From: DATBJJ01 sp036556425
Lineage (GTDB): Bacteria; Acidobacteriota; Vicinamibacteria; Vicinamibacterales; 2-12-FULL-66-21
Direction: 5' to 3'
Assembly: GCA_036556425.1 (NCBI GenBank)
Contig: DATBJJ010000111.1
Coordinates: 1 to 64,000, forward strand
DNA: 64,000 nt
Shown here: in pieces, positions 17,049 to 27,373 of the stretch
Numbering within the stretch: the first letter of the stretch is position 1
Layout of the letters: each line of letters begins with the position of its first letter
Position numbers and translations under genes: made by a program
Notes under the pieces: model-generated
Told to the model about the DNA's origin: nothing
The model's input: the letters and a program-made list of their open reading frames with translations, nothing else
Database searches by the model: none

Positions 17049-19761
17049 TTGGACGGCCTTCGTTCGCGCGCGCTTGAAGCTTCCCGATCTCACGCCCGAG
17101 CGGGAATCGCGGATCGTGCGCGAGCTGGCGGCGCAGCTCGAAGACTTCTATCGGGAGGCCGCGGCCCGCGGGGCAGACGACGCGGCGGCTGACGCGTATG
17201 CGTGCGCGCAGATCCGCGATTGGGAACGGATGGCGCAAGACGTGTGGCTGGCCGATCGCCGCCACGCAAAGGCCGCATTCGATCGGGCGATCGAGCCCAG
17301 ACTCGAGCGCTTGACATCATCGCAGACAGGTCCGATGCACACACAACGTGGAGGAGCACTCGTGTTCTCGAACTTCATCCGAGACGTGCGATACGCGGTC
17401 CGCCAATTGGCGCGGACGCCCGGCTTCACCCTCGTCGCCGTGCTGACGCTCGGTCTGGGCATCGGCGCGACGAGCGCGATCTTCACCGTCGTCAACGGCG
17501 TGCTGCTGCGTCCGCTGCCGTACCCCAATCCCGACTCGCTCGTCCGCGTGCACGAGATCCTTCAGAAGTTCGGCCGCTTCGCCGTCGCACCGGCGAACTT
17601 CTTCGATTGGCGGCAGCAGAACACGGTTTTCGAGCGCATCGCCGCGTTCAACTCGACGGGCGCGACGCTGAACGCCAACGACGGACCGCAGCGCATCAAC
17701 GGCGGCCTCGTGTCGTGGGACACGTTCGAGCTGCTCGGCGTGTCGCCGGCCCTCGGCCGATCGTTCCGCGCCGAGGAAGACGCGCCGGGGAAGGACAGCG
17801 TGATCGTGCTGAGCCACGGGATGTGGCAGCGGCGCTTCGACGGCGATCCCAACGTCCTCGGCCGGAGCATCACGCTCAACGGCGCGCCCGTGACGGTGAT
17901 CGGCGTGATGCCGGCGGGCTTCGCGTTCGTGGGCGAGTCGGAGTTCTGGCGTCCGCTGGCAATCAATCCCGCGAAAGCGTCGCGCGGCGCGCACTTCCTG
18001 GCCGTCATCGCCAGGCTCAAGCCCGGCGTGACCAAGCAGCAGGCGCACGCCGAGATGCGCACGATCGCGGAGCGCCTGGGCGTGCAGTATCCGGCGACGA
18101 GCGCGAACGAGACGGCCGAGGTGATCGGCCTGCACGACAACGTCGTGGAGAACGTGCGGCCCGCGCTCCTGACGCTGTTGGCCGCGGTCGGCGTCGTGAT
18201 CCTGATCGCGTGCGCGAACGTCGCGAACCTTCTGCTCGTCCGCGCGTCGGTCCGCGGCAAGGAGATCGCGATCCGGAGCGCGCTCGGCGCGGGACGCCGG
18301 CGGCTGGTGATGCAGATGCTCACCGAAAGCCTCATCCTCGCCGGAGGCGGCGGCGCGATCGGCCTGCTCATCGCGTACTGGACGATCCGCCCGATTCAAA
18401 CGCTGAGCGCCGGCAGCATTCCCCGCGCCGCCGGCATTTCCATCGACCTGAACGTTCTCGCGTTCGCCGTTCTCGTCTCGATTCTCACGGGACTCTTCTT
18501 CGGCCTCGCGCCCGCGTGGCAAGCGTCGCGCGCCACGATTGGATCGGTGCTCAAGGAAGGCGGACGCGCCTCCACGTCGGCGAGCGGCCGCTGGGTCAGG
18601 AACGGACTGCTCGTGGCGGAAGTCGCGATGTCGATCGTGCTGCTCGTCGGAGCGGCGCTGCTCCTCCGCAGCTTCTATCGCCTCGTCAACGTCGATCCCG
18701 GATTCAAGCCGGAGAACGTGCTGTCGTTTCGCGTGGCGCTGCCGAACTCGCAATACCCGGAAGATCACCAGCGCATCGCGTTCTTCAACAGGTTGATCGA
18801 ACGGCTCGAGGCGCTCCCCGACGTCGTGGCCGCCGGCACCACTCAGGCGATGCCGATGATCGGCGACTACATCCTCTCGTTCACGATTCAGGGACGCCCG
18901 ACGCCAAAGCCGAACGAAGAACCCTCGGCGAACTATCGATCGATCGCGCCGCACTTCTTCCACGCGATGGGCATTCCACTGCTGCGAGGCCGGCCGTTCA
19001 CGGCGCAGGATGGCGAGACGTCGCCGATGGTCGCGATCGTCGATCAGGCCTTCGTCGATCGCCACTTCCCGACCGAGGATCCGATCGGGCAGGGCATAAA
19101 CATCGGCAACGGCACGGACGGCTTCTACCAAATCGTCGGCGTCGTCGGCGCCATCCGTCAGGCCAGCCTCGAAGAGAAACCCGTCCCCACCATGTACGTG
19201 CCGTATCCGCAGGGTGTGTTCAGCGCGATGACGGTCGTGGCGAGAACGAAGGGCGATCCCTCAGGGCTCGCGGCCGCCGCGCGGCAAACGGTCCGCGACA
19301 TCGACAACGCGCTTCCCGCATTCGCGATGAGGCCACTCGCGACGGTGGTCAGCGATTCGGTCGCGCAGCGGCGGTTCTCGATGCTGCTGCTCGTCGCGTT
19401 CGCCGGCATCGCGTTGTTCCTCGCGGCCGTCGGACTCTACGGCGTCGTCGCGTATACGGTCAGCCAGCGGACGCAGGAGATCGGTCTCCGTATGGCGATT
19501 GGCGCGCAGCGAGGCCACGTGCTGCGCCTCGTCGTCGGCGGCGGGATGAAGCTCGCGATGATAGGCGTGGCGATTGGCATCGCGGCCGCGCTCGGCCTTG
19601 CGAACGTCGTCGCGGCGATGCTGTTCCAGGTGACGCCGTTCGATCCGGCGAGCTATTCGGCGACGGCGACGGTGCTGCTCGCCGTCGCGGCGCTCGCCTG
19701 CTACGTGCCCGCGCGCCGCGCGATGCGCGTCGACCCGATCGTCGCGCTGCGCGAGGAATAG
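17041..19761 (+). CDS. ADOP-type duplicated MacB/FtsX permease
   Basis: 906 residues. A cytoplasmic N-terminal segment (about 1-95, opening WTAFVRARL with an RIVRELAAQLEDFYREA helix) is typical of acidobacterial duplicated orphan permeases. Then come a first transmembrane helix (near 130-150, TPGFTLVAVLTLGLGIGAT), a MacB-like periplasmic domain, and three more helices (FtsX-type, about 375-500). A second periplasmic domain and a final helix cluster follow (about 775-895, ending ARRAMRVDPIVALREE). No ATPase gene is adjacent, which is normal for ADOPs. The substrate is not known; related MacB systems move peptides, lipoproteins or drugs. GTG start, translationally coupled to padR. Confidence 0.9.
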   Translation: MRDWTAFVRARLKLPDLTPERESRIVRELAAQLEDFYREAAARGADDAAADAYACAQIRDWERMAQDVWLADRRHAKAAFDRAIEPRLERLTSSQTGPMHTQRGGALVFSNFIRDVRYAVRQLARTPGFTLVAVLTLGLGIGATSAIFTVVNGVLLRPLPYPNPDSLVRVHEILQKFGRFAVAPANFFDWRQQNTVFERIAAFNSTGATLNANDGPQRINGGLVSWDTFELLGVSPALGRSFRAEEDAPGKDSVIVLSHGMWQRRFDGDPNVLGRSITLNGAPVTVIGVMPAGFAFVGESEFWRPLAINPAKASRGAHFLAVIARLKPGVTKQQAHAEMRTIAERLGVQYPATSANETAEVIGLHDNVVENVRPALLTLLAAVGVVILIACANVANLLLVRASVRGKEIAIRSALGAGRRRLVMQMLTESLILAGGGGAIGLLIAYWTIRPIQTLSAGSIPRAAGISIDLNVLAFAVLVSILTGLFFGLAPAWQASRATIGSVLKEGGRASTSASGRWVRNGLLVAEVAMSIVLLVGAALLLRSFYRLVNVDPGFKPENVLSFRVALPNSQYPEDHQRIAFFNRLIERLEALPDVVAAGTTQAMPMIGDYILSFTIQGRPTPKPNEEPSANYRSIAPHFFHAMGIPLLRGRPFTAQDGETSPMVAIVDQAFVDRHFPTEDPIGQGINIGNGTDGFYQIVGVVGAIRQASLEEKPVPTMYVPYPQGVFSAMTVVARTKGDPSGLAAAARQTVRDIDNALPAFAMRPLATVVSDSVAQRRFSMLLLVAFAGIALFLAAVGLYGVVAYTVSQRTQEIGLRMAIGAQRGHVLRLVVGGGMKLAMIGVAIGIAAALGLANVVAAMLFQVTPFDPASYSATATVLLAVAALACYVPARRAMRVDPIVALREE

Positions 19762-19812
19762 CCGCCCGCCCGGCTGGCACGCGCCGTGAATCGATCCACC
19801 TCGGAGGGCGAG

Positions 19813-20442
19813 GTGGCAAAGCGACGCGCGTCAAAGAAGAAATCGGTTCCCACAAAGCGGCGTCGATCGAAAACTACCTCGACCGTTCGGAAGCCATCGA
19901 CGCTGGCGAGCACCGCTGTCGTGCTCAAAGGGGCCGTCGCCGGCGCGGTCGCAACCGTTTCGGACAAACTTCCCTGGTTCTCCACCGCGCCGGACGCGAT
20001 CACGCTGCTCGAAGCCGATCACCGCGAGCTGGAAACGCTGCTGAAGGAAGGCGAAGAAACGACGGAGCGCGCGGTCAAGGGAAGGACGGACCTGCTTCGG
20101 ACGCTGACGACGGCGCTCAACATCCACGAAATGCTGGAAGAACGCGTCCTCTATCCGGCGCTCGAGAAGTACCACGAGACCAAAGCGATCGTGTTAGAGG
20201 GATTCGAAGAGCATCACGTGGCGGATGTCATTCTCAAGGAGCTGCACGCCCTGCGGCGCAGCCACCAGCAATGGGGCGCCAAGTTCAAGGTGCTCAAGGA
20301 GAACATCGAGCATCACATCAAGGAAGAGGAGCGCGTGATGTTTCGATCGGCGCGCGCCGTGATGGATCGCGATGCGCTGCGGCAGCTCGGCGCGAAGATG
20401 GCGGCCATGAAGGCGAGGGCCGAGAACAGCCAGCGGCACTGA
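19813..20442 (+). CDS. Hemerythrin-like HHE-domain protein
   Basis: 209 residues. A Lys/Arg-rich N terminus (about 1-30) and a hydrophobic stretch near 40-55 precede a hemerythrin-type four-helix bundle. The candidate iron ligands are LLEADHRELE, NIHEMLEERVLYP, GFEEHHVAD and NIEHHIKEEERVMF, the family's usual H...HxxxE...H...HxxxE pattern. It could bind a di-iron centre and sense or buffer O2, NO or iron; the exact role is unknown. The start was taken at the GTG with GGAGGG (19803-19808) five bases upstream, rather than an earlier GTG at 19786 without a ribosome binding site. It lies 51 bases after the ADOP gene and may share its transcript. Confidence 0.8.
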   Translation: MAKRRASKKKSVPTKRRRSKTTSTVRKPSTLASTAVVLKGAVAGAVATVSDKLPWFSTAPDAITLLEADHRELETLLKEGEETTERAVKGRTDLLRTLTTALNIHEMLEERVLYPALEKYHETKAIVLEGFEEHHVADVILKELHALRRSHQQWGAKFKVLKENIEHHIKEEERVMFRSARAVMDRDALRQLGAKMAAMKARAENSQRH

Positions 20443-20474
20443 CGGCCCTGCTTCATTGCGTCGATCATGGTCCC

Positions 20475-21457
20475 CGCGCCCTTGGGGTGAGCGACGATCC
20501 TCACCTCGCGGCGCTCGACAGGTGTTGCGCCGTCCCACCGCACGAACACGAGATCGTACCTGCCCACGAAGCCCACGCCTGGGGCCCACGTGAAGAGACC
20601 AGCCTCGGGATCACTCGACGCCGTGATCGCGCTGACGCCCTTCGATACCGTAAAGAAGCGGCCGCCAATTCCTTGCGTCGCTCCCGCGCCATAGGTCGAC
20701 CCACACGATCGTGTGCGTGCGGGAGCGTTGTGTCGATCGCTTTGAATCCGATCGCGCCGTTCGTGTTGTTGAACCCTGGAAACAGCGCCGCAATATCGGA
20801 CTGGAAATGATTGTATGAGACGGGTCCGAGCGAAATGCCGTCTACCATGACGGTGATCGTGGAGCCGTCGGTCGGAATCGTCGAACGGTAATGTCGTCGT
20901 CGCGTTCGCGCACGTCATCGTAGGAGCGCCGAGAAGAGTCACCGCGCCTTCGCGATCCTCCGCGTAGATATGCAAGACGTAGGTGCCGTTGCCCGACTCG
21001 GCAGCATGTTGGTCAGCACCATGAACCCCCATCCGCCGAGCGTATTGGCCGAATACGCCGGGAATGCCGCCGCTACATCGGGCCGTGCGCCTTCGATCGA
21101 GACCGCAAACCCGATGAACACGTCTGCCGCGCCGCCGCAGTTTGGAGGGAGGCGCCGACTGGCAGCCGGCAGATCGCGACGCGCGAAATGCCGATGTCGT
21201 CGAGCGCCCCAGCCCGTGACCGGGATCGCCCCGCTCACGCCCGTCTGGCTGTCCGTCGGCGGATCGACGTTTCCGAACGGCGCCGCGGACGTACCGCTCT
21301 GGAAAACTGTGAGCGCCACGGCGATCGGTCCGGGATTGTTCGCCGAGCCGGCAAGGGTGAACGTGATCGAGCCGGCAAAAGGACCTGAGAGGTTGCGCGC
21401 CATCAGCGGCACCCATTGCTCGTATCCAGCCGTCGAATCCGATCCGCTGTTCGCCAA
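20475..21457 (-). pseudogene. Decayed copy of the C-terminal part of the adjacent repeat protein
   Basis: Read on the minus strand in several frames, this stretch matches the end of the intact gene next to it. Aligned pieces include SANNPGPIAVALTVFQSGTS, GGAADVFIGFAVSIEGARPD, GGWGFMVLTNMLP, MVDGISLGPVSYNHFQSD and GVGFVGRYDLVFVRWDG. At least three frameshifts are needed to follow it. About 75 residues of the intact protein (between VTASS and GxFTWxPGVG) are missing. The original stop is lost after HPKG. No propeller part precedes it, so it is a partial tandem duplication of the tail. The remaining 20443-21557 interval shows nothing else. Confidence 0.85.
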
Positions 21458-21557
21458 CCTCCGGACGACGCCCCGGTTCGGCGAGATTCGTGCGGCCGGC
21501 CTCGCGCGTCAGAGAAGCTTTCTCGCGCAACGCTGCCCGCCGCCACAATAAAGTCCC

Positions 21558-24371
21558 TCAGCGCCCCATGCCCTTCGGGTGTACGGCGATGCGCACTTCG
21601 CGTCGCTCGATCGGCGTCGCGCCGTCCCAGCGCACGAAGACGAGGTCGTAGTTGCCGACGAACCCGACGCCGGGCGTCCACGTGAACGCGCCGGTCGCCG
21701 GATCGAGCTGCGAACCGATGGGCAGCGGCGACAGCTCGGAGCCGACACGCACGTAGCCCGTCAGCGACGTGCCGGCTCGCTCGCCCAATGCGAGCTCGAA
21801 GCGATCGATCTCTTCGCCGCGAAGCGTGATGCGACGGACGGGCGTCGATCGGTACGCATCGAACGGTGCGTCCAGATCGAACCCCCGCCGACCCCACACG
21901 ACGTCGTCCGCGGCCGGCAGCGACGCGACGAGTGACGGACTGGGCACCGGCACGGCGCCTGCGGTCGCGCTCGAGGCCGTGACCGCGCCGACGCCATTCG
22001 ATACCGTGAAGAACCTGCTGCCGATGCCTTGCGTCGTCCCGGCATTGTCGGTCACGACCCAGACGATCGTGTGGGTCCCGTTCGCGAGAAGCGTCGTGTC
22101 GATCACTCTGAATCCAATCGCGCCGTTCGTGTTGCTGAAGCCGGGGAACAGCGACGCGATGTCGGATCGGAAGTGGTTGTACGAGACGGACCCGAGCGAA
22201 ATGCCGTCGACCATCACGGTGATCGTCGACCCATCAGTGGGAATCGTTTTCGGCATCGGCGTCAACGCCCAACCGAAATTGATGTACCCGGCGCCGCTCG
22301 CGACGCCGCCTTGCTCGGGCGTATCGATCGCGCCGAACGGCAGCGTGGCCGTCGCGTTCGCGCACGTCATCGTTCGCGTGCCGAGCTGCGTCCACGCACC
22401 CTCGCGATCTTGCGCGTGGATGACGAACACGTACGTGCCGTTCCCCTGGCTCGGCAGCATGTTCGTCAGCACCATGAATCCCCATCCGCCCGACGTATTT
22501 CTCGGGTAGGTCGGGAATGCCGCCGCGACGTCGGGCCGCGCGCCGTCGATCATCACGGCAAACCCGATGAACACGTGCGGCGCGCCACCGCAGTTCGGAT
22601 TGGGCGGCGCCACTTCGGCGCCGAACGGAAAGCGGCAGACGGCGACGCGCTGTATCTCGATGTCGTCGAGCGCCCAGCCCGTGAACGGCACGGCGCCCGT
22701 GACGCCGGTGCGATTGTCGATTGGCGTGTCGACGTGACCGAACGGACCAACGGACGTGCCGTTCTGGAGCACGTTGAGCGCGACGTTGATCGGTCCGGGA
22801 TTATTGGCAGCGCCGGTGAACGTGAATGTCACCGTGCCGGTCACGACGCCGGAGATGGCGGCCGTCGATAGAACCGATACGGAGAGCGTCGCCGAGCCGC
22901 TGCCCGACGCCGGGCTGATCTGCAGCCAGGGCTGATTGGACGAGGCTGTCCAGCTGACTGCGCCGGCGCCGGTCTGCGCCAGACGAACGGTCTGCGTGGA
23001 CGTTTGAAACAAGAATGACGCGCCGTTCGTCACGGCGCCGAACCGCAGCGACGTCTTGTCCAGCGACATCGTCGCTGTCGGACCTCCGCCGCCCGACAGC
23101 GTTCGAACGAAGACGTCGGACTCGCCGTTCGTGTCGCCGTCGACGAGGTTCGTTGCGAACGACGAAAAGACCGCGACCGTCCCGTCACCGTTCAACCTCA
23201 CGAAATCCGCGAACCCATCGGCCTGCTGTCCATTCGTATGCACGTTGACGCGCTGCACGGTTGAAAGCTGCCGGTCGAACACGAAAACATCCAAGTCTCC
23301 GTTCGTGTCGCCGGGAACATGGTTCGAAAAGCGCGACGTGAATCCTATGAACCGCCCGTTTCCGCTGATCCCGGGATTGTCCGGGCGTTGATTGATTGGC
23401 GTCCCGGGCGGCACGACGACGGCCGCCGCCGTGGTGGCGGTGCCCCGATCGTGCACAAAAACACCTGTGCCTCCACCAGGCTCGAGGTTTGTCGCCAACG
23501 AGACGAACGTGATGAACACGCCGTCCGCGCTCACGCTCGCGGAGAAGCTGCCGGCATTCGCCTGTATGCCGGCAGGGCCGACGCTGACGCGCGTGGTCGT
23601 TCCCGCCTGCGTGTCACGGACAAAGATGTCGGAAGCTGCATTAGTGTCGCCGGCCACGAGGTTGGTCGCCGTGCTGGAAAAGATGACGAACCTGCCATCT
23701 CCACTGATGGCCGGCGCGGACGAAGCGCCGCCCGTTGCCTGCGCCCCTCCTGTCGCGACGTTCACACGCGTCGTCGTCCCCGTCTGACGATCGTGCAGGA
23801 ACACGTCCTGGAGGCCATTCGTATCCCCGGCGACGAGATTGGTCGCTCCCGAGAAGAAAGCGACGAAGCGGCCGTCCGCGCTGATGACGGGAACGTTGCT
23901 GAAGCCGCCGGTGGCCTGAATACCACCGGTCGCAACGCTCACGCGCGTCGTCGTGCTGGTCTGTCGATCGCGAACGAAGACGTCCGTTGCTCCGTTCGTG
24001 TCGCCGGCGACGAGATTCGTGGCGGCGGATACGAAAGCGACATAGCGGCCGTCAGCGCTGATGGCATAGTCCCCGGTGCCGTTGTTGCCCTGAACACCGC
24101 CTGTGCCGACGCTCACGCGCTCGGTCGTCCCCGTTTGTCGGTCGTGAACGAAGACGTCATCTTCGTCGTTGGTGTCGCCGGCGACGAGATTGGTTGCAGA
24201 AGATCCGAAGACGACATACCGACCGTCGGGAGTCAAGAGACCGTAGACGCTCGAAAGGTCTGCCTGCGCTCCTCCCGTCGCAACGCTCACGCGTGTAGTC
24301 GTCTGCGCTTCGCTCCAGCTGGCCGCGCAGACGACGATAGCGATCGCCCAAACGTAGTGCCTTGGGTTCAT
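21558..24371 (-). CDS. Exported TolB-like repeat protein with BACON-type domain
   Basis: 937 residues with a signal peptide (MNPRHYVWAIAIVVCAASWS). The first ~430 residues are about seven repeats of ~55 residues built on ADGRYVAFxSxATNLVAGDTN...DVFVHDRQTGTTxRVSV, a TolB/PD40-type beta-propeller. A BACON/Ig-like domain (AVSWTASSNQPWLQISPASG) follows. The C-terminal ~350 residues carry GGWGFMVLTNMLP, an Ig-like TFTGAANNPGPINV segment and a final TFTWTPGVGFVGNYDLVF domain. It is probably a cell-surface or secreted binding protein; no catalytic motif was seen. The ATG has GGAGGAG six bases upstream, so a longer in-frame reading was rejected. It follows the ECF/kinase genes on the same strand. Confidence 0.8.
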   Translation of the reverse strand: MNPRHYVWAIAIVVCAASWSEAQTTTRVSVATGGAQADLSSVYGLLTPDGRYVVFGSSATNLVAGDTNDEDDVFVHDRQTGTTERVSVGTGGVQGNNGTGDYAISADGRYVAFVSAATNLVAGDTNGATDVFVRDRQTSTTTRVSVATGGIQATGGFSNVPVISADGRFVAFFSGATNLVAGDTNGLQDVFLHDRQTGTTTRVNVATGGAQATGGASSAPAISGDGRFVIFSSTATNLVAGDTNAASDIFVRDTQAGTTTRVSVGPAGIQANAGSFSASVSADGVFITFVSLATNLEPGGGTGVFVHDRGTATTAAAVVVPPGTPINQRPDNPGISGNGRFIGFTSRFSNHVPGDTNGDLDVFVFDRQLSTVQRVNVHTNGQQADGFADFVRLNGDGTVAVFSSFATNLVDGDTNGESDVFVRTLSGGGGPTATMSLDKTSLRFGAVTNGASFLFQTSTQTVRLAQTGAGAVSWTASSNQPWLQISPASGSGSATLSVSVLSTAAISGVVTGTVTFTFTGAANNPGPINVALNVLQNGTSVGPFGHVDTPIDNRTGVTGAVPFTGWALDDIEIQRVAVCRFPFGAEVAPPNPNCGGAPHVFIGFAVMIDGARPDVAAAFPTYPRNTSGGWGFMVLTNMLPSQGNGTYVFVIHAQDREGAWTQLGTRTMTCANATATLPFGAIDTPEQGGVASGAGYINFGWALTPMPKTIPTDGSTITVMVDGISLGSVSYNHFRSDIASLFPGFSNTNGAIGFRVIDTTLLANGTHTIVWVVTDNAGTTQGIGSRFFTVSNGVGAVTASSATAGAVPVPSPSLVASLPAADDVVWGRRGFDLDAPFDAYRSTPVRRITLRGEEIDRFELALGERAGTSLTGYVRVGSELSPLPIGSQLDPATGAFTWTPGVGFVGNYDLVFVRWDGATPIERREVRIAVHPKGMGR

Positions 24372-24445
24372 GATGGGCTCCTCCGAGTCCGCTGAGGGAT
24401 GCGACAAAACCGGCGGGGAGGGACCAGGTGCGCCGTTGGCGGCGG

Positions 24446-27373
24446 TCAGAACCAGAGCGGACGAGCAGCGGGCTTCAGCGGATGCCGGCGGAGATTCTCG
24501 CGGATGTCGCGCTTCAGCGCGGTATCGGGCCGTCCGGCGCGCATCAACGGCACCAGATCGTACGCCCGCACTGCGGTCGACACGGAGGCGTCGACCTGCC
24601 CGCTTTGGAATTGCGCAATTGCAAGGACTGCCAGGGCGTCAGGATGTATGCCGCGCGGAAGATCGATAGCGCGGGTCGCGTACGAGAGCGCCAGCTTCGG
24701 ATCGCGAAGGTCGATCGGCTGCGCCGTCAACAGCAGCCACGCGTACTCGGTCGCGCGGCTCGCGACGGCCCCTGGCGCGTCCGCTTGCGCGCGAAGAATC
24801 TTGAGCGCGTTGCGCGTCACCCCGCGGGCCTCGTCGACGCGGCCGGTCTCGACGAGCCACGCGCCGACGTGCGTCGACGCGTAAACGAAGTTGCCTGCGA
24901 ACTCCGCGTTCGTCGGACGCGACCTGACCAGCGGTTCGCGAAGCGCCAGCGACTCGCGATAGGCTTTCTCGGCGGACGCTCGATCGCCCACGAGCAGATA
25001 CGCGTCGCCCTCGTCTTCGGCGACCGCGGCCAAGCGATTTCTGGTGAGCGCTCCATCCGGTTGAATGCTTCGCTCGCGCTCGTGCATCGCGCGCGCGTTC
25101 GCGAGGTCCTTCAACGCCGCTCGCCCTTGCCCTTTCTGAATCGCAAGGCGGGCGCGCCAGTGATATCCCCACGCGCCCACGCCGTACGACGACTCGGTCA
25201 TCTTGATGCCTCGCGCGATCCATCCATTGCCTTCGGTTTCGCGTCCGAGTTGATAGGCAAGATTGCCCATGAACATCAGGCACTGCCCGGGCAGATTCGG
25301 GCCGAGGTTCGCGCGCGTTCGAAACTCGTACCCTTGCTGCTGATTGCTGAGCGCCTCGAGCATCAACGCGCGCGCGGCGATGGGATCCGCGAGGCGGCTC
25401 GCAACCGACGCTGCCAGAACGTGCTGCGCCGCCCCGAGACGCGAATAGTAGGTTCCCCAAGGAAGGTTGCTGTCGGGTGGCGTGAACAGTTCTTCGATCG
25501 CGCGCCGCATCGTCTGCAACGTGGCGAACGCGGCGGCGAAATCGCCGGTCATCACCATCAGGTCGGCCTCGGAGAGCAGATGGTTTCGGCGCCTGGTGGC
25601 GTTCGCCGCCCGGGCCCCGTCGTGAAGCGCTGCGTAGTCCCGCAGGGACGCCTCGTGCCATCGATGCGCGGACGCGATCTCCTCGAGCCCCGTTTCCGTT
25701 TCTCCGACGACGCCGAGAGATTCGGCGATTGACGCGTGGAGGTCGGCCAATACGTTCGCGCGATCCCAGCGGATCGCCGATGGCCAGTCCTTCGGCGTCT
25801 CCAACAGCGCCACGCCGGCGCGGTACATGTCCACCGCACCACGAAAATCGCCCAGGTTCGCGTTGCCGTAATAGTCCCCTCGGAGTTGTCCCATCCGGCT
25901 GTACGCCTGCGCCAGCTCGAGGCGCAGCGCGGGATCGTCGCCCGCTTCGCGCGCCAATCCGTCCAAGTATTCGAGCCCGCGTGACAGAACCAATTGGCGC
26001 GCGGGAAGCGCGCCGGGCAGGCCATTGTTGATGGCGTCGTGGAGCTCGAACAACAGCGACCCTGCAACCTTGCGGACGTCGTTGAACCTCCGCTCGGCGC
26101 GATTGCGCTCGACGTCCGCACGCGCGCGTTCGACGCGCGCGACGTGCGCCTGCCAGAGCGCGGTCAGCACGCCTGCGCCGACGGAGAGAACGACGGTCAC
26201 TACAACGGCGGCCGCAAGACGATGCCGCCGCATGAACTTCGCGGCCCGATACGCCGATGAAATCCGCCGCGCCGTGACGGGCCGGCCGGCCAAGTAGCGC
26301 TGCAGATCCGCGGACATGGCCTCGACGGACGTATAGCGCTGCGCGGGCTCCTTCTCGAGCGCCTTCAGCACGATCGCATCGAGATCGCCGTCGAGTTGTT
26401 TTCGCAGCGGCGAGCCGGCCGGAACGGCAACGCTCGGCCGCTCCACGTCTTGATCGCATACCGCGCGGACGATCTCCTCGTTCGACCCGGTCTTCAACCG
26501 ATAGGGTCGTTGTCCGGTGAGCAGCACGAACAACAGCGCGCCCAGTGCGTAGACGTCGCTGGCTGTCGTGATCGCCTCGCCGCGGCACTGTTCGGGGCTC
26601 GCGAACTCGGGGGTTAGCACTCGCATGGCGGTCATCGTCATGTCGGGGCCGTCGGCCGCGAGGTCCTGACTCAGGATCTTGGCGATGCCGAAATCCAGCA
26701 GCTTCGGCTGCCCGTCGGACGCGATCAGAATGTTGCTCGGTTTGAGATCCCGGTGGACGACCAGGTTCTGATGCGCGTAGTGGATCGCGGTGCAGACGGT
26801 TCGAAAGAGCGCCAGCCGCTCGCGGACGCCGAGCGCGCGCGCCTCGCAGTATTTGTCTATCGGCTCGCCCTCGATGTAGTCCATGACGAGGTACGGCAGG
26901 CCGTTCGACGCGGTGCCGCCATCGAGCAGCTTCGCGATGCCCGGATGATCGAAGTGCGCGAGGATCTGCCGCTCGTTTCGAAATCGCCGCACGATCGAGT
27001 CGGAGTCCATTCCGCGCTTGATGATCTTCAGCGCGACCTTCTTCTTGAATTCGTCCTCGCGAAACGCGAGATACACCGCGCCCATGCCGCCGCGCGCGAT
27101 GAGGCGATCGATGCGATACGGTCCGATGCGGGTTGGAAGCTCCGGGTCGACGCTGGGCGACGGCGAGGCATTCGATGCAAACGCGGGGTGCATGGCCGCC
27201 GGCACCTCGAGAAAATCGTCCGGCTGATCCGCGTCCAGCAGAGATGCGACCTCCTGCTGCAGCGCGCGATCGCCGGCGCAGGCCCGTTCGAGGAACGCGG
27301 GACGCTCGGCCCGGGCGACGTCGACCGCCAGATGGAACAAGGCGCGCACCTGCTGCCAGCGCTCGGGCGTCAT
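24446..27373 (-). CDS. Membrane serine/threonine protein kinase with TPR-type C-terminal region
   Basis: 975 residues. An N-terminal helical segment (1-80) precedes a PknB-type kinase domain with a glycine loop RGGMGA (94-99), K116 in VALK, HRDLKPSN (207-214), DFG (227-229) and PEFASPEQ (255-262). All catalytic residues are present. One transmembrane helix follows near 370-390 (AAAVVVTVVLSVGAGVL). The ~580-residue C-terminal part is TPR-like and should lie outside the cytoplasmic membrane, where it may sense ligands or proteins. Its ATG overlaps the stop of the ECF sigma gene (ATGA), so the pair is coupled. The likely substrate is the sigma factor, by analogy with known ECF/kinase pairs. Confidence 0.9.
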   Translation of the reverse strand: MTPERWQQVRALFHLAVDVARAERPAFLERACAGDRALQQEVASLLDADQPDDFLEVPAAMHPAFASNASPSPSVDPELPTRIGPYRIDRLIARGGMGAVYLAFREDEFKKKVALKIIKRGMDSDSIVRRFRNERQILAHFDHPGIAKLLDGGTASNGLPYLVMDYIEGEPIDKYCEARALGVRERLALFRTVCTAIHYAHQNLVVHRDLKPSNILIASDGQPKLLDFGIAKILSQDLAADGPDMTMTAMRVLTPEFASPEQCRGEAITTASDVYALGALLFVLLTGQRPYRLKTGSNEEIVRAVCDQDVERPSVAVPAGSPLRKQLDGDLDAIVLKALEKEPAQRYTSVEAMSADLQRYLAGRPVTARRISSAYRAAKFMRRHRLAAAVVVTVVLSVGAGVLTALWQAHVARVERARADVERNRAERRFNDVRKVAGSLLFELHDAINNGLPGALPARQLVLSRGLEYLDGLAREAGDDPALRLELAQAYSRMGQLRGDYYGNANLGDFRGAVDMYRAGVALLETPKDWPSAIRWDRANVLADLHASIAESLGVVGETETGLEEIASAHRWHEASLRDYAALHDGARAANATRRRNHLLSEADLMVMTGDFAAAFATLQTMRRAIEELFTPPDSNLPWGTYYSRLGAAQHVLAASVASRLADPIAARALMLEALSNQQQGYEFRTRANLGPNLPGQCLMFMGNLAYQLGRETEGNGWIARGIKMTESSYGVGAWGYHWRARLAIQKGQGRAALKDLANARAMHERERSIQPDGALTRNRLAAVAEDEGDAYLLVGDRASAEKAYRESLALREPLVRSRPTNAEFAGNFVYASTHVGAWLVETGRVDEARGVTRNALKILRAQADAPGAVASRATEYAWLLLTAQPIDLRDPKLALSYATRAIDLPRGIHPDALAVLAIAQFQSGQVDASVSTAVRAYDLVPLMRAGRPDTALKRDIRENLRRHPLKPAARPLWF

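Noticed and set aside
17202..20810. 1202-codon plus-strand frame over the ADOP permease and hemerythrin genes
   Set aside because: Composition is Arg/Asp/Ala shadow type and covers two clear genes in other frames.
20443..21557. Plus-strand open frame of 193 codons at 20970-21551
   Set aside because: It is the reverse of the decayed copy of the repeat protein; no independent features.
23200..24300. CRISPR-like regularity in the repeat protein gene
   Set aside because: The periodicity (~165-170 bases) is that of protein repeats in one frame, not short exact repeats with spacers.
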